From: a virus
IMG/VR virus record: IMGVR_UViG_3300044833_000147
Location: 1-28,406 of that record
Strand: one strand, 5' to 3'
Length of the DNA: 28,406 nucleotides
Each line of letters opens with the position of its first letter. Position 1 is the stretch's first letter. The translations under genes were made by a program, and so were the position numbers. The notes under the pieces were generated by a model that was not told the DNA's origin, made no database searches, and worked only from the letters and a program-made list of their open reading frames with translations. This document shows, in pieces, positions 6,651 to 14,732 of this stretch.

Positions 6651-7825
6651 GCGACCACCACGCCGTTACTGATCGTCGTCAGGTTGCTCGCGAGCACGCT
6701 GCCCGACATCGGCGAGAGCACATGGTCGGTGTTATTCACCCGCTGCAAGGCGATCTGCGCCTGCGTGGTCACCGAGATTGGCGGCTGGCCGACGTTGCCG
6801 ATCACGTCGTAAAACGGATTCTTCCCGGCCAGCATGTAGGTGCTGGCCGGACCGCCCCCCGAGGTGGACGAGCAGTTGCTCGCGCCGAACAGCGCCGCAA
6901 AGTTGGGGAAGATGCGCCGGGTATTGATGGCGTTCTTCAGCACACAGAACACGTTTGAATACCACCCGGCCACCGCCATCACCTGCGCGGCGATGTTGGC
7001 GGGCAGGTTCGCGATGGCCATGATCGAGTGAAACGCGTTCTGGCCGCACTGCGCGAGGGCCTGCGCGGTGCCGAGTATCTGGCCGACACCCGTGGCCGAA
7101 TTGATCGCCGAGATGACCTTGTTGAACGCGGCCACCGAGGTGCTCATGAAGTCCTTCACCGAGGCGACCAGACCGGCTGGCGTAAATGAGCCGACCGCGT
7201 CCTGGGCCATCGTGATCGAACCCACCGAATTACTGAGCGACTCGAGTCCAAGCGCCTGCAGCGACGAGTCGAAGTCGCCGATGAACGACGTCGCAGGCTT
7301 CGGGAGATCCAGCGAGATCATCGAGATCTGGAACTGCATCAGCAGGGGCCGCGACTTGGAGCGGCGCAGCACGAAATTCATCGGTGCGACCACGTCAGTG
7401 GTCGAATCCAGTGCATCGGCGAACACCAGCTGCACGCCTGCGGGGTCGACACCCGCCGCGCGCGCATCGTTGCGCCGGTTGTGCCAGTCGTCGAAAACCT
7501 GCTTTTTGAGCAGGCCGAACAGTTGCATGCCGTCGTAGCCGCCCGCCCCGCGCCAGCCGGTATGACCCGCAATGTTGATCGTCGTGAGGCCATGGCCGAA
7601 GTCGTCCGCCCAGGCACCCCCGAGCGTCTGCTGGACCGTCAGGCGCGACACGTCGGTGCGGGTGAGTTCCTCGGGCCGGATCGTCAGGCTGAAACTGGAG
7701 GTTTCGTCCGTTGTCTGGTCGACCAGCAGGAAGCTGATCGGGCGGTCGCCGCCCTTCTGGCTGGACGGCGGAAAACCGCCCGCGACCAGCGGGATTTGCA
7801 GGGACGGAAGCGCGAGCGAGGCCAT
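6647..7825 (-). CDS. Tail/baseplate structural protein (392 aa)
   Basis: The ATG at 7825 lies 13 nt after a decamer and has no recognisable SD. The protein begins MASLALPSLQIPLVAGGFPP. Residues about 40-100 contain FSLTIRPEELTRTDVSRLTV, QQTLGGAWADDFG and INIAGHTGWRG. This arrangement is seen in phage tail proteins that lie between the tail tube hub and baseplate wedge, upstream of LysM/gp25 genes (XkdP-like position). A central segment (about 200-290) has amphipathic helices. I do not assign a defined role. The probable job is connecting hub and wedge, inferred from order. It is the first minus-strand gene after the plus-strand insertion at 7924-8355. Confidence 0.7.
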   Translation of the reverse strand: MASLALPSLQIPLVAGGFPPSSQKGGDRPISFLLVDQTTDETSSFSLTIRPEELTRTDVSRLTVQQTLGGAWADDFGHGLTTINIAGHTGWRGAGGYDGMQLFGLLKKQVFDDWHNRRNDARAAGVDPAGVQLVFADALDSTTDVVAPMNFVLRRSKSRPLLMQFQISMISLDLPKPATSFIGDFDSSLQALGLESLSNSVGSITMAQDAVGSFTPAGLVASVKDFMSTSVAAFNKVISAINSATGVGQILGTAQALAQCGQNAFHSIMAIANLPANIAAQVMAVAGWYSNVFCVLKNAINTRRIFPNFAALFGASNCSSTSGGGPASTYMLAGKNPFYDVIGNVGQPPISVTTQAQIALQRVNNTDHVLSPMSGSVLASNLTTISNGVVVA

Positions 7826-7838
7826 GCGCTTAATCTTC

Positions 7839-7848
7839 GCGTCACGAC
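7839..7848 (-). promoter_or_regulatory. Late-promoter-type decamer, copy 4
   Basis: GTCGTGACGC (minus sense), 13 nt before ATG 7825, whose gene lacks an SD. It reopens minus-strand transcription after the plus-strand gene at 7924-8355. Confidence 0.55.
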
Positions 7849-7876
7849 ACTATTCGTCGGGCGTCTGGAGTAATGT

Positions 7877-7887
7877 GCGTCTGACGC
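7877..7887. promoter_or_regulatory. Perfect 11-nt dyad upstream of the plus-strand gene
   Basis: GCGTCTGACGC is a perfect inverted repeat around a central T, 36 nt before ATG 7924. The half-site GCGTCTG also appears at 7861-7867. It could be an operator for the plus-strand gene. The arms are too short to call a terminator. Confidence 0.3.
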
Positions 7888-7923
7888 AGAAAAACGAAAT
7901 GACCTGTATCCGCGGGGGAAAAA

Positions 7924-8355
7924 ATGAAGAAAGAGACCTATCGACTCGCAATGTCCGGGAGCCTGCTGGCGATCATCCTGGGAATGACCATTTCAGCCAT
8001 GCCGAAGCCGGGCACTGGCGGCATGCCTTCGGTGGACGATTTAACCGAGCTGGTGAAATACGTCGTCGCCAACGTCACCCAGCCAAAGCCGACAACGTGG
8101 TACGCGTATGTCCCTGCGGGGCGGTGCGCGAAAGTGCCGGGACCGGCGCGCATCCTTGACTTTTTCGGGCGACTCGGCGAAAAGACCACCACCCGCGAAT
8201 TCAGTGATTCATTCGGCAACCTGAAGCGCGTAGATGTGCTGTATGGCCATGGCGACAGCACGCCCGAAGGAGGGCTGACGTTCTACGCGTCCAAAGCGCA
8301 GTGTGAGGACGAGATGATCAATGCGCCCAAGGCACTCGCCGACAAATACCGTTAG
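7924..8355 (+). CDS. Small exported protein of unknown function, moron candidate (143 aa)
   Basis: This gene is read opposite to the surrounding tail genes. ATG 7924 follows a purine-rich GGGGGAAAAA. The protein opens with a charged MKKETYR, then a hydrophobic stretch (residues about 9-25, LAMSGSLLAIILGMTISA) and a possible signal peptidase site near ISA-M. The mature part (about 118 residues) holds only two Cys, C68 and C127, which could pair in the periplasm. No family is recognised. It ends with a 4-bp tail-to-tail overlap with the spike gene. Orientation, isolation and an export signal fit a moron such as a superinfection-exclusion or envelope-modifying protein. That role is inference. 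Confidence 0.75.
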   Translation: MKKETYRLAMSGSLLAIILGMTISAMPKPGTGGMPSVDDLTELVKYVVANVTQPKPTTWYAYVPAGRCAKVPGPARILDFFGRLGEKTTTREFSDSFGNLKRVDVLYGHGDSTPEGGLTFYASKAQCEDEMINAPKALADKYR

Positions 8356-9188
8356 CCCGGTGGCCCGGTCTTGCTGCCGCCGCTCTGCACGCCCGTGTGC
8401 TCGTGGCCGTGCACGCTCACACCTTGCGCCGTCAGGTCGTTGACGACCGTCACCGGCCCCTGCATGGTCGCGCCACCGCCCGAAGAACCGGTGCCTTGCG
8501 CGAGCGTGCCGTTGATCAGCACTGCACCGTTAAGCGTGATATTGGGCGCGGTCATCGTCATGTTCCCCGCCGAGACAACCGTGGTCGTCCCGCCTACCGT
8601 CGCCGCCAGATTCCCGTTGCATTGAAGCGCGATATTGCCGCCCGGGTCGATATCGACGCTCGCGACCGGGGATCCGGCATTGGCGACCGTCAGATGCACA
8701 TGCGGCGCCGCCCCCGTGTTGTTGCTGATCTTCCACAGCCCGTCGAAGTCCTTGCCCGTGAGATCCTCATGCGCCGGCGAGGAACCAATGCGCCAGTACG
8801 TCCCGCTCGGGTGATAGACCTCCAGGTTGCCTGCGCCATCGATGGTCGAATAGACGTCCGACGCGTGCCGCATGACGCGCCGGTTTTTCTGCTTGAAGGT
8901 GAGCTGCGTGACCTGCGGCAGCAGGAAGCCGATGCACACCGGAATGCCACGCAGCGACGCGATCACACCGCGGACGTAGCGCTCGAATGGCGCGGACACC
9001 GCCCAGCGCGAGTCGTCGATCGGACCACCGACGTCAGGTAGGTCCACCGCACCGGTATTCGACGAGCCGGTCCAGACCATCACCTGAACGTTGGCGAGAC
9101 GCGTGCCGTCCGTCATCAGCACATCAACCGACTGGCCCTCCGGATAGGTCGCCACCACAGCACCGAGATCAAGACCGTTCTGGATCAT
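8352..9188 (-). CDS. Baseplate central spike protein, gpV/gp45-like (278 aa)
   Basis: ATG 9188 overlaps the stop of the hub gene (ATGA). The N-terminus (residues about 5-85) has the OB-fold pattern of gp45/gpV proteins, with LGAVVATYPEGQSVDVLMTD and RGIPVCIGFLLPQ. The region from about 105 on is a repetitive beta-structure with short strands (GNMTMTAPNITLNGAVLING) that would form the trimeric beta-helix. The C-terminus is HGHEHTGVQSGGSKTGPPG, where H260, H262 and H264 form the metal-binding tip motif known from P2 gpV and related spikes. It acts as the membrane-piercing tip below the hub. Length and context agree with the family. Confidence 0.92.
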   Translation of the reverse strand: MIQNGLDLGAVVATYPEGQSVDVLMTDGTRLANVQVMVWTGSSNTGAVDLPDVGGPIDDSRWAVSAPFERYVRGVIASLRGIPVCIGFLLPQVTQLTFKQKNRRVMRHASDVYSTIDGAGNLEVYHPSGTYWRIGSSPAHEDLTGKDFDGLWKISNNTGAAPHVHLTVANAGSPVASVDIDPGGNIALQCNGNLAATVGGTTTVVSAGNMTMTAPNITLNGAVLINGTLAQGTGSSGGGATMQGPVTVVNDLTAQGVSVHGHEHTGVQSGGSKTGPPG

Positions 9189-10675
9189 GGCTGCGTCACC
9201 ATCTCGTCCCAGTACGGCGAGTCCTGCCCGGCCGCACGCTGCACGCGATCAATGAAACCCGTGCCGCGCTCGAACTGCACCTCGGTGAAGTAGTTACCAA
9301 ACGGCGTGAAGTCGTGCGTGACGCTCACCGCGTAGTAGTACGAGCGCATGTTCCCGTGCGTGAGGCGCACATAGGTGCCCGCCCGGATTTTCTCGTTGCC
9401 CTTCAGGCGCATCGAGCCGGTCTCGAAAATCACGTTGTCCCTGTTCTGCTCGTAGAGCTGCCGACGGCGCAGGTTCATCCAGTCCATTGCCGACGACCAG
9501 TTGTCCAGACGCGCGGGATCATTCTTCGTGCCGTTGCCGTTGTTGGTTTCCCCGAGGCCGCCCTGGTTGGTCTGCTCCTCCATCTTGCGCGAGCCATACA
9601 GCACAGGATCGACATTCCCGTAGTCCTGCACATAGAACGCCGCCGTCTCCTCGGTCTGCACCGACTGGAAAGCGAGCGACTTGGCATCGGAGTCGTAGTT
9701 CAGCAGGAACCGGTGCGACGGCACCCAGAAGTAGTTCGCGACATTCGCGTCCGAGCGCGCCGAGGTCATGCTGATCACATCGCTGCGGTCGATATCGGTG
9801 ACGCCTACCTTCGCCAGCGTCGGGCCGGGCATGATGAACTCGTGGGTGACCGCATCCATGAACGGGTTAGGCCGGTACACCGCGTACGGCGCATCAAAGC
9901 GGTCCTCGACGAAAAACTCGTTCCACGGTCCGATATCGCCGTAGGCACGGATCAGCTCGTAGAGCGTGCCGCCGTCCCAAGCACCTGTGCCAAAGGGCGA
10001 CACCGTCGAGCCACTCACCTGGATATCCGTCTCGAACAGCAGCAGCGGCGACATGGTCTGGAAATTCATCGCCGCGACGTACGGATTGATCACGCGGTCA
10101 AACAGCGCCTGCGTAAAAGGACCTGCCTCATAGTTATTGTGGAAGTCGCCGAACTTCGTGAAGAACGGCAACTCGGTCATCAGGTTCGCCGTGTCCGGAC
10201 CGTTAGGCAGGAAAAATATCTGGTTGATCTGCAGCAGCTTGCCGTAGTCCTGGCCGCTGATCACCACCTGCCGCATCGGCTTGCCGTCGGCACCCATGCC
10301 CTCCATGCGCTGCACCCCGGACACGAAGCCGCGCATCATGACCGGTGGCCATCCGCCAGCATCCTGCAGTATTTCAAAGCCCGGTGCCGAGATCCGGATC
10401 TCGATCATGTCCATCGGCTCGATGACAGCATAGAGCGTGTCGAGCACCTCCGGATCGATCTGGTCGGGCAGGCTAACCGAGAACGCGCCTGCCGGTTCAT
10501 GTACCGACTTCATCACGCGCACCGCCGATCCGTCGCCGAGATATGGTGTGAGATCCACCTCGCGGCTTTGCCCCGCATAGCGCGCCGAAACCGGCGCGGA
10601 GCCGTTAAGCGTCGTGCGGCCAACGGTCTTGTGCAGCTTGACCTGAACAATGGGTTTGCGGACGTCGATCAGCAT
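9185..10675 (-). CDS. Baseplate hub protein, gpD/gp27-like (496 aa)
   Basis: ATG 10675 lies 5 nt after the tape measure stop. No SD is close by, although GGAGGGTGG lies about 20 nt upstream. The protein begins MLIDVRKPIVQVKLHKTVGR. Residues about 50-110 contain DGSAVRVMKSVHEPAGAFSV and MDMIEIRISAPG, typical of hub proteins that build the tube-like gp27 ring. The middle has VISGQDYGKLLQINQIFFLP. The C-terminal half carries SMRLKGNEKIRAGTYVRLTH and YYAVSVTHDFTPFGNYFTEV, a pattern shared by late control protein D-like hubs. It sits between the tape measure and the spike gene, the standard location. It connects tail tube to spike. Confidence 0.88.
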   Translation of the reverse strand: MLIDVRKPIVQVKLHKTVGRTTLNGSAPVSARYAGQSREVDLTPYLGDGSAVRVMKSVHEPAGAFSVSLPDQIDPEVLDTLYAVIEPMDMIEIRISAPGFEILQDAGGWPPVMMRGFVSGVQRMEGMGADGKPMRQVVISGQDYGKLLQINQIFFLPNGPDTANLMTELPFFTKFGDFHNNYEAGPFTQALFDRVINPYVAAMNFQTMSPLLLFETDIQVSGSTVSPFGTGAWDGGTLYELIRAYGDIGPWNEFFVEDRFDAPYAVYRPNPFMDAVTHEFIMPGPTLAKVGVTDIDRSDVISMTSARSDANVANYFWVPSHRFLLNYDSDAKSLAFQSVQTEETAAFYVQDYGNVDPVLYGSRKMEEQTNQGGLGETNNGNGTKNDPARLDNWSSAMDWMNLRRRQLYEQNRDNVIFETGSMRLKGNEKIRAGTYVRLTHGNMRSYYYAVSVTHDFTPFGNYFTEVQFERGTGFIDRVQRAAGQDSPYWDEMVTQP

Positions 10676-10680
10676 GTCTG

Positions 10681-13665
10681 TCAGTTGGTGATCGCCACCC
10701 TCCGCACGCCGGTCCCACGCGGCACAGGCACGGACGTAGTCGCCTGCTGGACGGTTTTCGAACCCTGTCCATCACCCGAAATCACGTTCATGTTGATGTC
10801 GAGCACGACGGTGTCCTGCACGCCCTCCCGCGCCGCAGCGGGTGCACCGCTCGCCGACGAAGCCTTTTTCTCCGGAGGCAGTTCAATGATCTTCGAATCG
10901 GGTTCGAATCCGGCGACAGGCGTCCCGCCCGTCGCATCGGCGCTCGTTGCGTCGCGTTCCGGCGCAGCATTTTTCTCGTGAGGCAGTTCGATGATTTTCG
11001 GATCGCTATGAAATCCGGCGACAGGCGTCCCGCCCGTCGCATCGGCATCCATGCCGCCGCGCGCTACGACCTTGCCGATATACGCGTCCGGACTCTTCGT
11101 CTTGAAGCCGCCGTAGTCGGCCAGCGTCGCCCGCAGGTTGCGCTGATGGCTTTTGTACAGGTCCGAGAGCATATGCGCAGCCCCCTCGGTCTCAGAGGCG
11201 AAGTCGCCCAGCTTCACGTTGTAGTGTTCGAGGTTGCCCGGCAGCATCTGGTAATTGCCTAGTGCCCCCGCAGACGAGGGTCCGGTATCCCTGCCGAAGC
11301 TCGACTCGGTACCGTACACGCCCCTCACGAGGCCACCAGGCAGACCGTATTTCTTCTCGGCAGCACTGATCATCGCCAGGCGCCCTAGCTGGTTCGGCGG
11401 GACCGTCACCGCTGCCGCATCGGCAGGCAGTGTGTCCCCGGCAGGCGGTGCGCCCCCGGTAGCTGCATCCTTGGCAGGCGGGGTGAGCTTGCGATTTATC
11501 TCGTCGATTTCATTCTGCCGCGCAGCCCGCGTTTCCTCTGGTGTGAGATCACGGCCACTCGCGTCCGTCATGGTCTCCTGACGACCATAGTGCTCGGCGA
11601 GGTCAAGGGCGCTATGCAGCTGCTTGCGCCGACCCTTCAGTTCGTCAATCTGCTGTGCCGACAAGCCGCTGCCCTTACCGGTCGGCTCGCGCTCCTTGGA
11701 GACACCCACACCGAAATAGCCCGCGACTCCAACTATCGCTTCGCGGATATCCGTCGTCAGCGGTATGAGCTGCTCGCCGATCATCGTCTGAAGCGTGTCC
11801 AGCGATGCGGCGCTCTCGCGTGCGGCTGACGCAACCGTGTCCTCCTGCCCCTTGCCCGACATCACCTGCATCAGCGCCTTGCGGAAGTCCTCGGTACCGC
11901 CGCCCTTCGCCGCCTCCAGCTTGTCGCGCTCTTCCTTCGTGAGCGCACCCGCATCCTTGCGTTTCGAGATCTCGCCGTAGAGTCCAGTCAGCGCTTCGCT
12001 GGACGGTGCCCGGCTGATCTTCTCAAGCATGGGCAGGCCACTTTGATTGATCTTGGCGGGATCGATGCCGGATGCGGCCAATGCGCGGCCGAGCTTGCCG
12101 ACATCCTCGATGGGCATTCCCATCACCGCCTGCGCATTCTGCGGCGACACCTGATTCAGCAGCCTCTGCATCGCGTTGGCGCGCGCCTGCGGATCTTTAA
12201 AATCGCGTTGTGCCTTTGCCTGGATCATCTCGAACAGTGTCATGTCCGGCTTGGGACCCAGCAGCTTCTTCATGTCATAACCCGCGTCGGCCATCTGCTG
12301 GCCATACTCGGTATAGGGACTCTCCTTCGTGCCGAGCCCGAAGGTACTGTGCGGCGTGGAGAACAGACCACCGGCTGCCAACGCGCGGGCCGCGAACGGA
12401 TCAACCCGCGCCCCCGATTCGTTCATCGCTTGCAGAATGAAGTTCTGACCTGCCTCGCCGACGGCACCCATGCCCGTCACCGCTGAGTTGGCGCGACCAA
12501 GCATATTGCTGGCGTTCTCGGGGGTCATGCCTGGAACGCCCTCATTCACCAGGCCCGCATATGCCCCCGCGAAGCCCGCGATGTTCGGGCTGGTCAGACT
12601 CGCGCGCGAGGTGGCCGCCGCCAGCGACTGGACGACCTGCATCACATCCGATGGCAACCCGTGACCCTGCGTGCTTTCGATGGCATCGGCGAGCATGACC
12701 GCCAGCTCGTTGTTGTTGCGATGCGAATCCATGGCCTGCATGCCACCGAAAAAACCCATGCCCTGACTGGGCTGCACGCCGTATGCGCGCGAGAAACCGG
12801 TGGCACCGCGCACCTGCGCGCTGATCGCATCCGGAAGCCGATCGACACCGTGACTAGCCTGCGTGAACTGCTCGGCGAGTTGCGCGGCCTCTTTCGCGTC
12901 GATGCCAAGACCTTGGCCGAGGGACTCTGACATCTCCTTGAGCGCCTCGAAGCTCACGCCCACATCGCCAAGCTGGCGTTTGAGCGTGTCCAGCGTCAGA
13001 TCGCGCTCCTTCGCCATGTCGGTGCCTTCGGACACCATCTGCCCGGCCTTCAGTGCGCCGAACACCGCCGTGCCGATCCCGACACCCTTCAGCAGGCCGC
13101 CGAGGCCACCCATGAACGCTCCGCCGCCCTCGGCTGTTGCCGCCTGCGCACCTGCGCGCGCGCCGGAAATCGCCTCTCCGCCGATCTGTGCGACAGGGCC
13201 GCCAAAGCCGCTGGCGAACGCTTCACCAGTACGGCCGATTACGCCTCCAACCCGGGCCATTGGACTCGGGCGAGGTGCGGGGATCGGTGGGAGCGCCGGG
13301 ACGTTGGTCTGGTCCCAGGCCGTGCCGCGCGTGGATAACGAGAAGGCGCGCGCGCGGATGCGCTGCGCCTGCTTCTCGTCAGGGTGGACCTGCGACCAGT
13401 CGACGTTGAGAATGCCCGCCTGCGCATTCTGTCCGGTGCTTTTCAGTGCTTCGCGCAGCGCGCGCGAGCGCTTGACCGCCTCCTGGAACTGGCCGTTGAG
13501 TTTGGCGAGATCCTTCTCGGCCTGCTCGATCCCGACCGGCTTGAACTGCACCTTATTGGTATCGGCGACGGCCTTACCCAGCTTGTTGACCGCCTCGGTC
13601 ATCTGGCCGATGGCAGTCTTCGCCGCGTCCGGATTGCCGCCAACGCCGATCTTTACCTCAGCCAA
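10681..13665 (-). CDS. Tail tape measure protein with C-terminal lytic transglycosylase domain (994 aa)
   Basis: The start is TTG 13665, supported by a strong SD (AGGAGGT, 13672-13678). It overlaps the preceding gene by 8 nt. Residues 1-80 are Lys/Glu/Gln-rich and probably coiled. About 175-215 is a Gly-rich hydrophobic segment (GGLLKGVGIGTAVFGALKAG). Long helical stretches follow. Residues about 765-885 form a soluble lytic transglycosylase-like domain, with the catalytic Glu787 in GTESSFG followed by SSAGALGNYQMLPG. The domain would open the cell wall during DNA injection. An in-frame duplicated linker (about residues 873-930) follows it. Length sets tail length; 994 residues implies a tail near 150 nm by the usual 0.15 nm per residue rule. 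Confidence 0.93.
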   Translation of the reverse strand: MAEVKIGVGGNPDAAKTAIGQMTEAVNKLGKAVADTNKVQFKPVGIEQAEKDLAKLNGQFQEAVKRSRALREALKSTGQNAQAGILNVDWSQVHPDEKQAQRIRARAFSLSTRGTAWDQTNVPALPPIPAPRPSPMARVGGVIGRTGEAFASGFGGPVAQIGGEAISGARAGAQAATAEGGGAFMGGLGGLLKGVGIGTAVFGALKAGQMVSEGTDMAKERDLTLDTLKRQLGDVGVSFEALKEMSESLGQGLGIDAKEAAQLAEQFTQASHGVDRLPDAISAQVRGATGFSRAYGVQPSQGMGFFGGMQAMDSHRNNNELAVMLADAIESTQGHGLPSDVMQVVQSLAAATSRASLTSPNIAGFAGAYAGLVNEGVPGMTPENASNMLGRANSAVTGMGAVGEAGQNFILQAMNESGARVDPFAARALAAGGLFSTPHSTFGLGTKESPYTEYGQQMADAGYDMKKLLGPKPDMTLFEMIQAKAQRDFKDPQARANAMQRLLNQVSPQNAQAVMGMPIEDVGKLGRALAASGIDPAKINQSGLPMLEKISRAPSSEALTGLYGEISKRKDAGALTKEERDKLEAAKGGGTEDFRKALMQVMSGKGQEDTVASAARESAASLDTLQTMIGEQLIPLTTDIREAIVGVAGYFGVGVSKEREPTGKGSGLSAQQIDELKGRRKQLHSALDLAEHYGRQETMTDASGRDLTPEETRAARQNEIDEINRKLTPPAKDAATGGAPPAGDTLPADAAAVTVPPNQLGRLAMISAAEKKYGLPGGLVRGVYGTESSFGRDTGPSSAGALGNYQMLPGNLEHYNVKLGDFASETEGAAHMLSDLYKSHQRNLRATLADYGGFKTKSPDAYIGKVVARGGMDADATGGTPVAGFHSDPKIIELPHEKNAAPERDATSADATGGTPVAGFEPDSKIIELPPEKKASSASGAPAAAREGVQDTVVLDINMNVISGDGQGSKTVQQATTSVPVPRGTGVRRVAITN
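10876..11046 (-). repeat. Two in-frame copies of a 66-nt unit in the tape measure gene
   Basis: Copies at 10876-10941 and 10981-11046 have a period of 105 nt, a multiple of three. Thirty-five bases at their high-coordinate ends are identical. They encode DATGGTPVAGF followed by KIIELP and EK in each copy. This is a recent duplication in the linker after the transglycosylase domain. Confidence 0.9.
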
Positions 13666-13978
13666 TTTTCACCTCCTCCCAGTCATCGTCACCCGTTGCA
13701 GGCGGCGCAGTGTTTGCCTGGGTGGTTTCACGGGCCTCGGCGTTCAGGCGGATCCGTTCCTTCTCGGCCTCGAGATCGAACTCGTCGTCCTCGAATTCCT
13801 CCTGCACCGGGTTGGCCTCGTAGTGGTACGCCCAGTACTCGGCCTCGATGTCCTCAACCGTTGCCTGCAGATAGCGCGGGTCCGTCGGTGCCAGCCGGTA
13901 CGTCCGCCGGAACCACAGCGCGTAGGTCCGCGCCATCTCCCGGCCCCGCCGCTTTGCCTCGCGCTGTCGGCTTCGGTC
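13658..13978 (-). CDS. Downstream part of the frameshifted tail assembly chaperone (106 codons)
   Basis: This frame is open from just after the TCC_TTT_CGA site to TGA 13658 and overlaps the tape measure start by 8 nt. It has no convincing start of its own: the candidate GTG 13999 and ATG 13936 lack an SD. It encodes a basic start (DRSRQREAKRRG), then ARTYALWFRRTYRLAPTDPR, then a very acidic region (EEFEDDEFDLEAEKERIRL). The natural reading is that it is made only as a +1 fusion to the gene starting at 14291, giving a 210-residue protein. This is the equivalent of lambda gpGT or P2 E+E'. These proteins load onto the tape measure during tail assembly and are absent from the virion. Confidence 0.75.
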   Translation of the reverse strand, partial: DRSRQREAKRRGREMARTYALWFRRTYRLAPTDPRYLQATVEDIEAEYWAYHYEANPVQEEFEDDEFDLEAEKERIRLNAEARETTQANTAPPATGDDDWEEVKIG

Positions 13979-14291
13979 GAAAGGACAGCTCCTTTTCACG
14001 CAGCGCGGCGAAGATGCTCAGGACCTTCTGGTCGTAGTCGTCATCAAGCAGCGGATCAATGCTCTCAAGATCGAAGCCCTCGGGTGCCTCGACGAGCAGC
14101 GTCTGGATCGTCACGTAGCCCAGCGCCGAGAGGTCCGCCATGCGCCCCTCGTCGTCGTAGAAGCCGCCCGTGATCTGGTTGTAGCGACCGCGGATCTTGT
14201 AGACGTCGCCCACCGTGCGGCGCGCGAAACAGAAGCGACCGACATCGGCGACGTCGACGTGAAAATCACTCACGTTTGCGGCGCGCGTCAT
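13854..14291 (-). CDS. Tail assembly chaperone, short form (145 aa)
   Basis: ATG 14291 overlaps the tail tube stop in ATGA. The protein starts MTRAANVSDFHVDVADVGRF and has a compact N-terminal domain up to about residue 104, ending DYDQKVLSIFAALREKELSF. After residue 104 the zero frame gives a Pro/Gly/Ala-rich tail that looks non-natural. The +1 frame gives a normal protein sequence. This position (between tail tube and tape measure) and architecture fit the two-protein chaperone system found in nearly all long-tailed phages. The short form would be the majority product, with the fusion made at a low ratio. Confidence 0.8.
   Translation of the reverse strand: MTRAANVSDFHVDVADVGRFCFARRTVGDVYKIRGRYNQITGGFYDDEGRMADLSALGYVTIQTLLVEAPEGFDLESIDPLLDDDYDQKVLSIFAALREKELSFRPKPTARGKAAGPGDGADLRAVVPADVPAGTDGPALSAGNG
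13976..13985 (-). other. Probable +1 programmed frameshift site (TCC_TTT_CGA_C)
   Basis: In the zero frame of the chaperone gene the codons read TCC TTT CGA. A one-base forward slip of the Phe tRNA from TTT to the overlapping TTC keeps full anticodon pairing and enters the downstream frame at GAC 13978. The A-site codon CGA is slowly decoded in many bacteria. Frame arithmetic permits only +1 or -2, not the usual -1. In the downstream frame the last upstream stop is a TGA about 35 nt before the site, so the shift must occur after that. Confidence 0.65.
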
Positions 14292-14722
14292 ACCGCAGTC
14301 CCGACGACATCAAGCGCGTTGAACTGGCCGGACTGCATCACGATTGCATGCTTCGTGATCTCCAGATCTCCCGACGCGTACGAGCAGCCGACATACTTGC
14401 GCAGCAGCGTGCCGTCGTCCTTCGAGTAGGTCTCGAAATCGAACACCAGTCCCTGCAACACGCCGTCGCCGTTCTGCATCGCCGCACCTGCGTTGATCAG
14501 CGCGCCCACATCAAGCACCATCGTCTGCACGCTGAGGGTGTGCCGCGCCATGGTCGGCACGTATTCCTGAACGTGGATATCGCCGATACCCGAGGCGGGC
14601 TCCGGCGCATAGTCGTCGTTCATCCGCACCGACTGCAGCAGGCCGACCTGCTGGCCGCCGAAAGTGATGATGCAACGGTTACCTGATCGGGTCTTCAGAT
14701 TGACCTGGGTCTGGATAGGCAT
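14288..14722 (-). CDS. Tail tube protein (144 aa)
   Basis: ATG 14722 has AAGGAG about 8 nt upstream and lies 10 nt after the sheath stop. The protein starts MPIQTQVNLKTRSGNRCIIT and contains HVQEYVPTMARHTLSVQTMV (residues about 50-69), FDFETYSKDDGTLLRKYVGC and HAIVMQSGQFNALDVVG. Small size, position directly after the sheath gene and this beta-sandwich-type pattern are those of the inner tube protein of contractile tails. The tube forms hexameric rings around the tape measure and carries DNA. High translation is expected from the strong SD. The assignment depends on gene order as well as sequence. Confidence 0.87.
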   Translation of the reverse strand: MPIQTQVNLKTRSGNRCIITFGGQQVGLLQSVRMNDDYAPEPASGIGDIHVQEYVPTMARHTLSVQTMVLDVGALINAGAAMQNGDGVLQGLVFDFETYSKDDGTLLRKYVGCSYASGDLEITKHAIVMQSGQFNALDVVGTAV

Positions 14723-14732
14723 CAGCTACTCC

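Noticed and set aside
8987-10981. 664-codon open frame on the plus strand opposite the hub gene
   Set aside because: It is Arg/His-rich, without a domain, and mirrors the minus-strand hub gene, which has clear family features. Long antisense frames are expected in high-GC DNA.
13936-13999. Independent start (GTG 13999 or ATG 13936) for the downstream chaperone frame
   Set aside because: No Shine-Dalgarno precedes either codon, and its location after the tube and before the tape measure matches frameshifted chaperones in other phages.
12863-14173. 436-codon plus-strand frame opposite tape measure and chaperones
   Set aside because: Antisense shadow with Pro/Ser/Arg runs; the minus-strand genes have SDs and family features.
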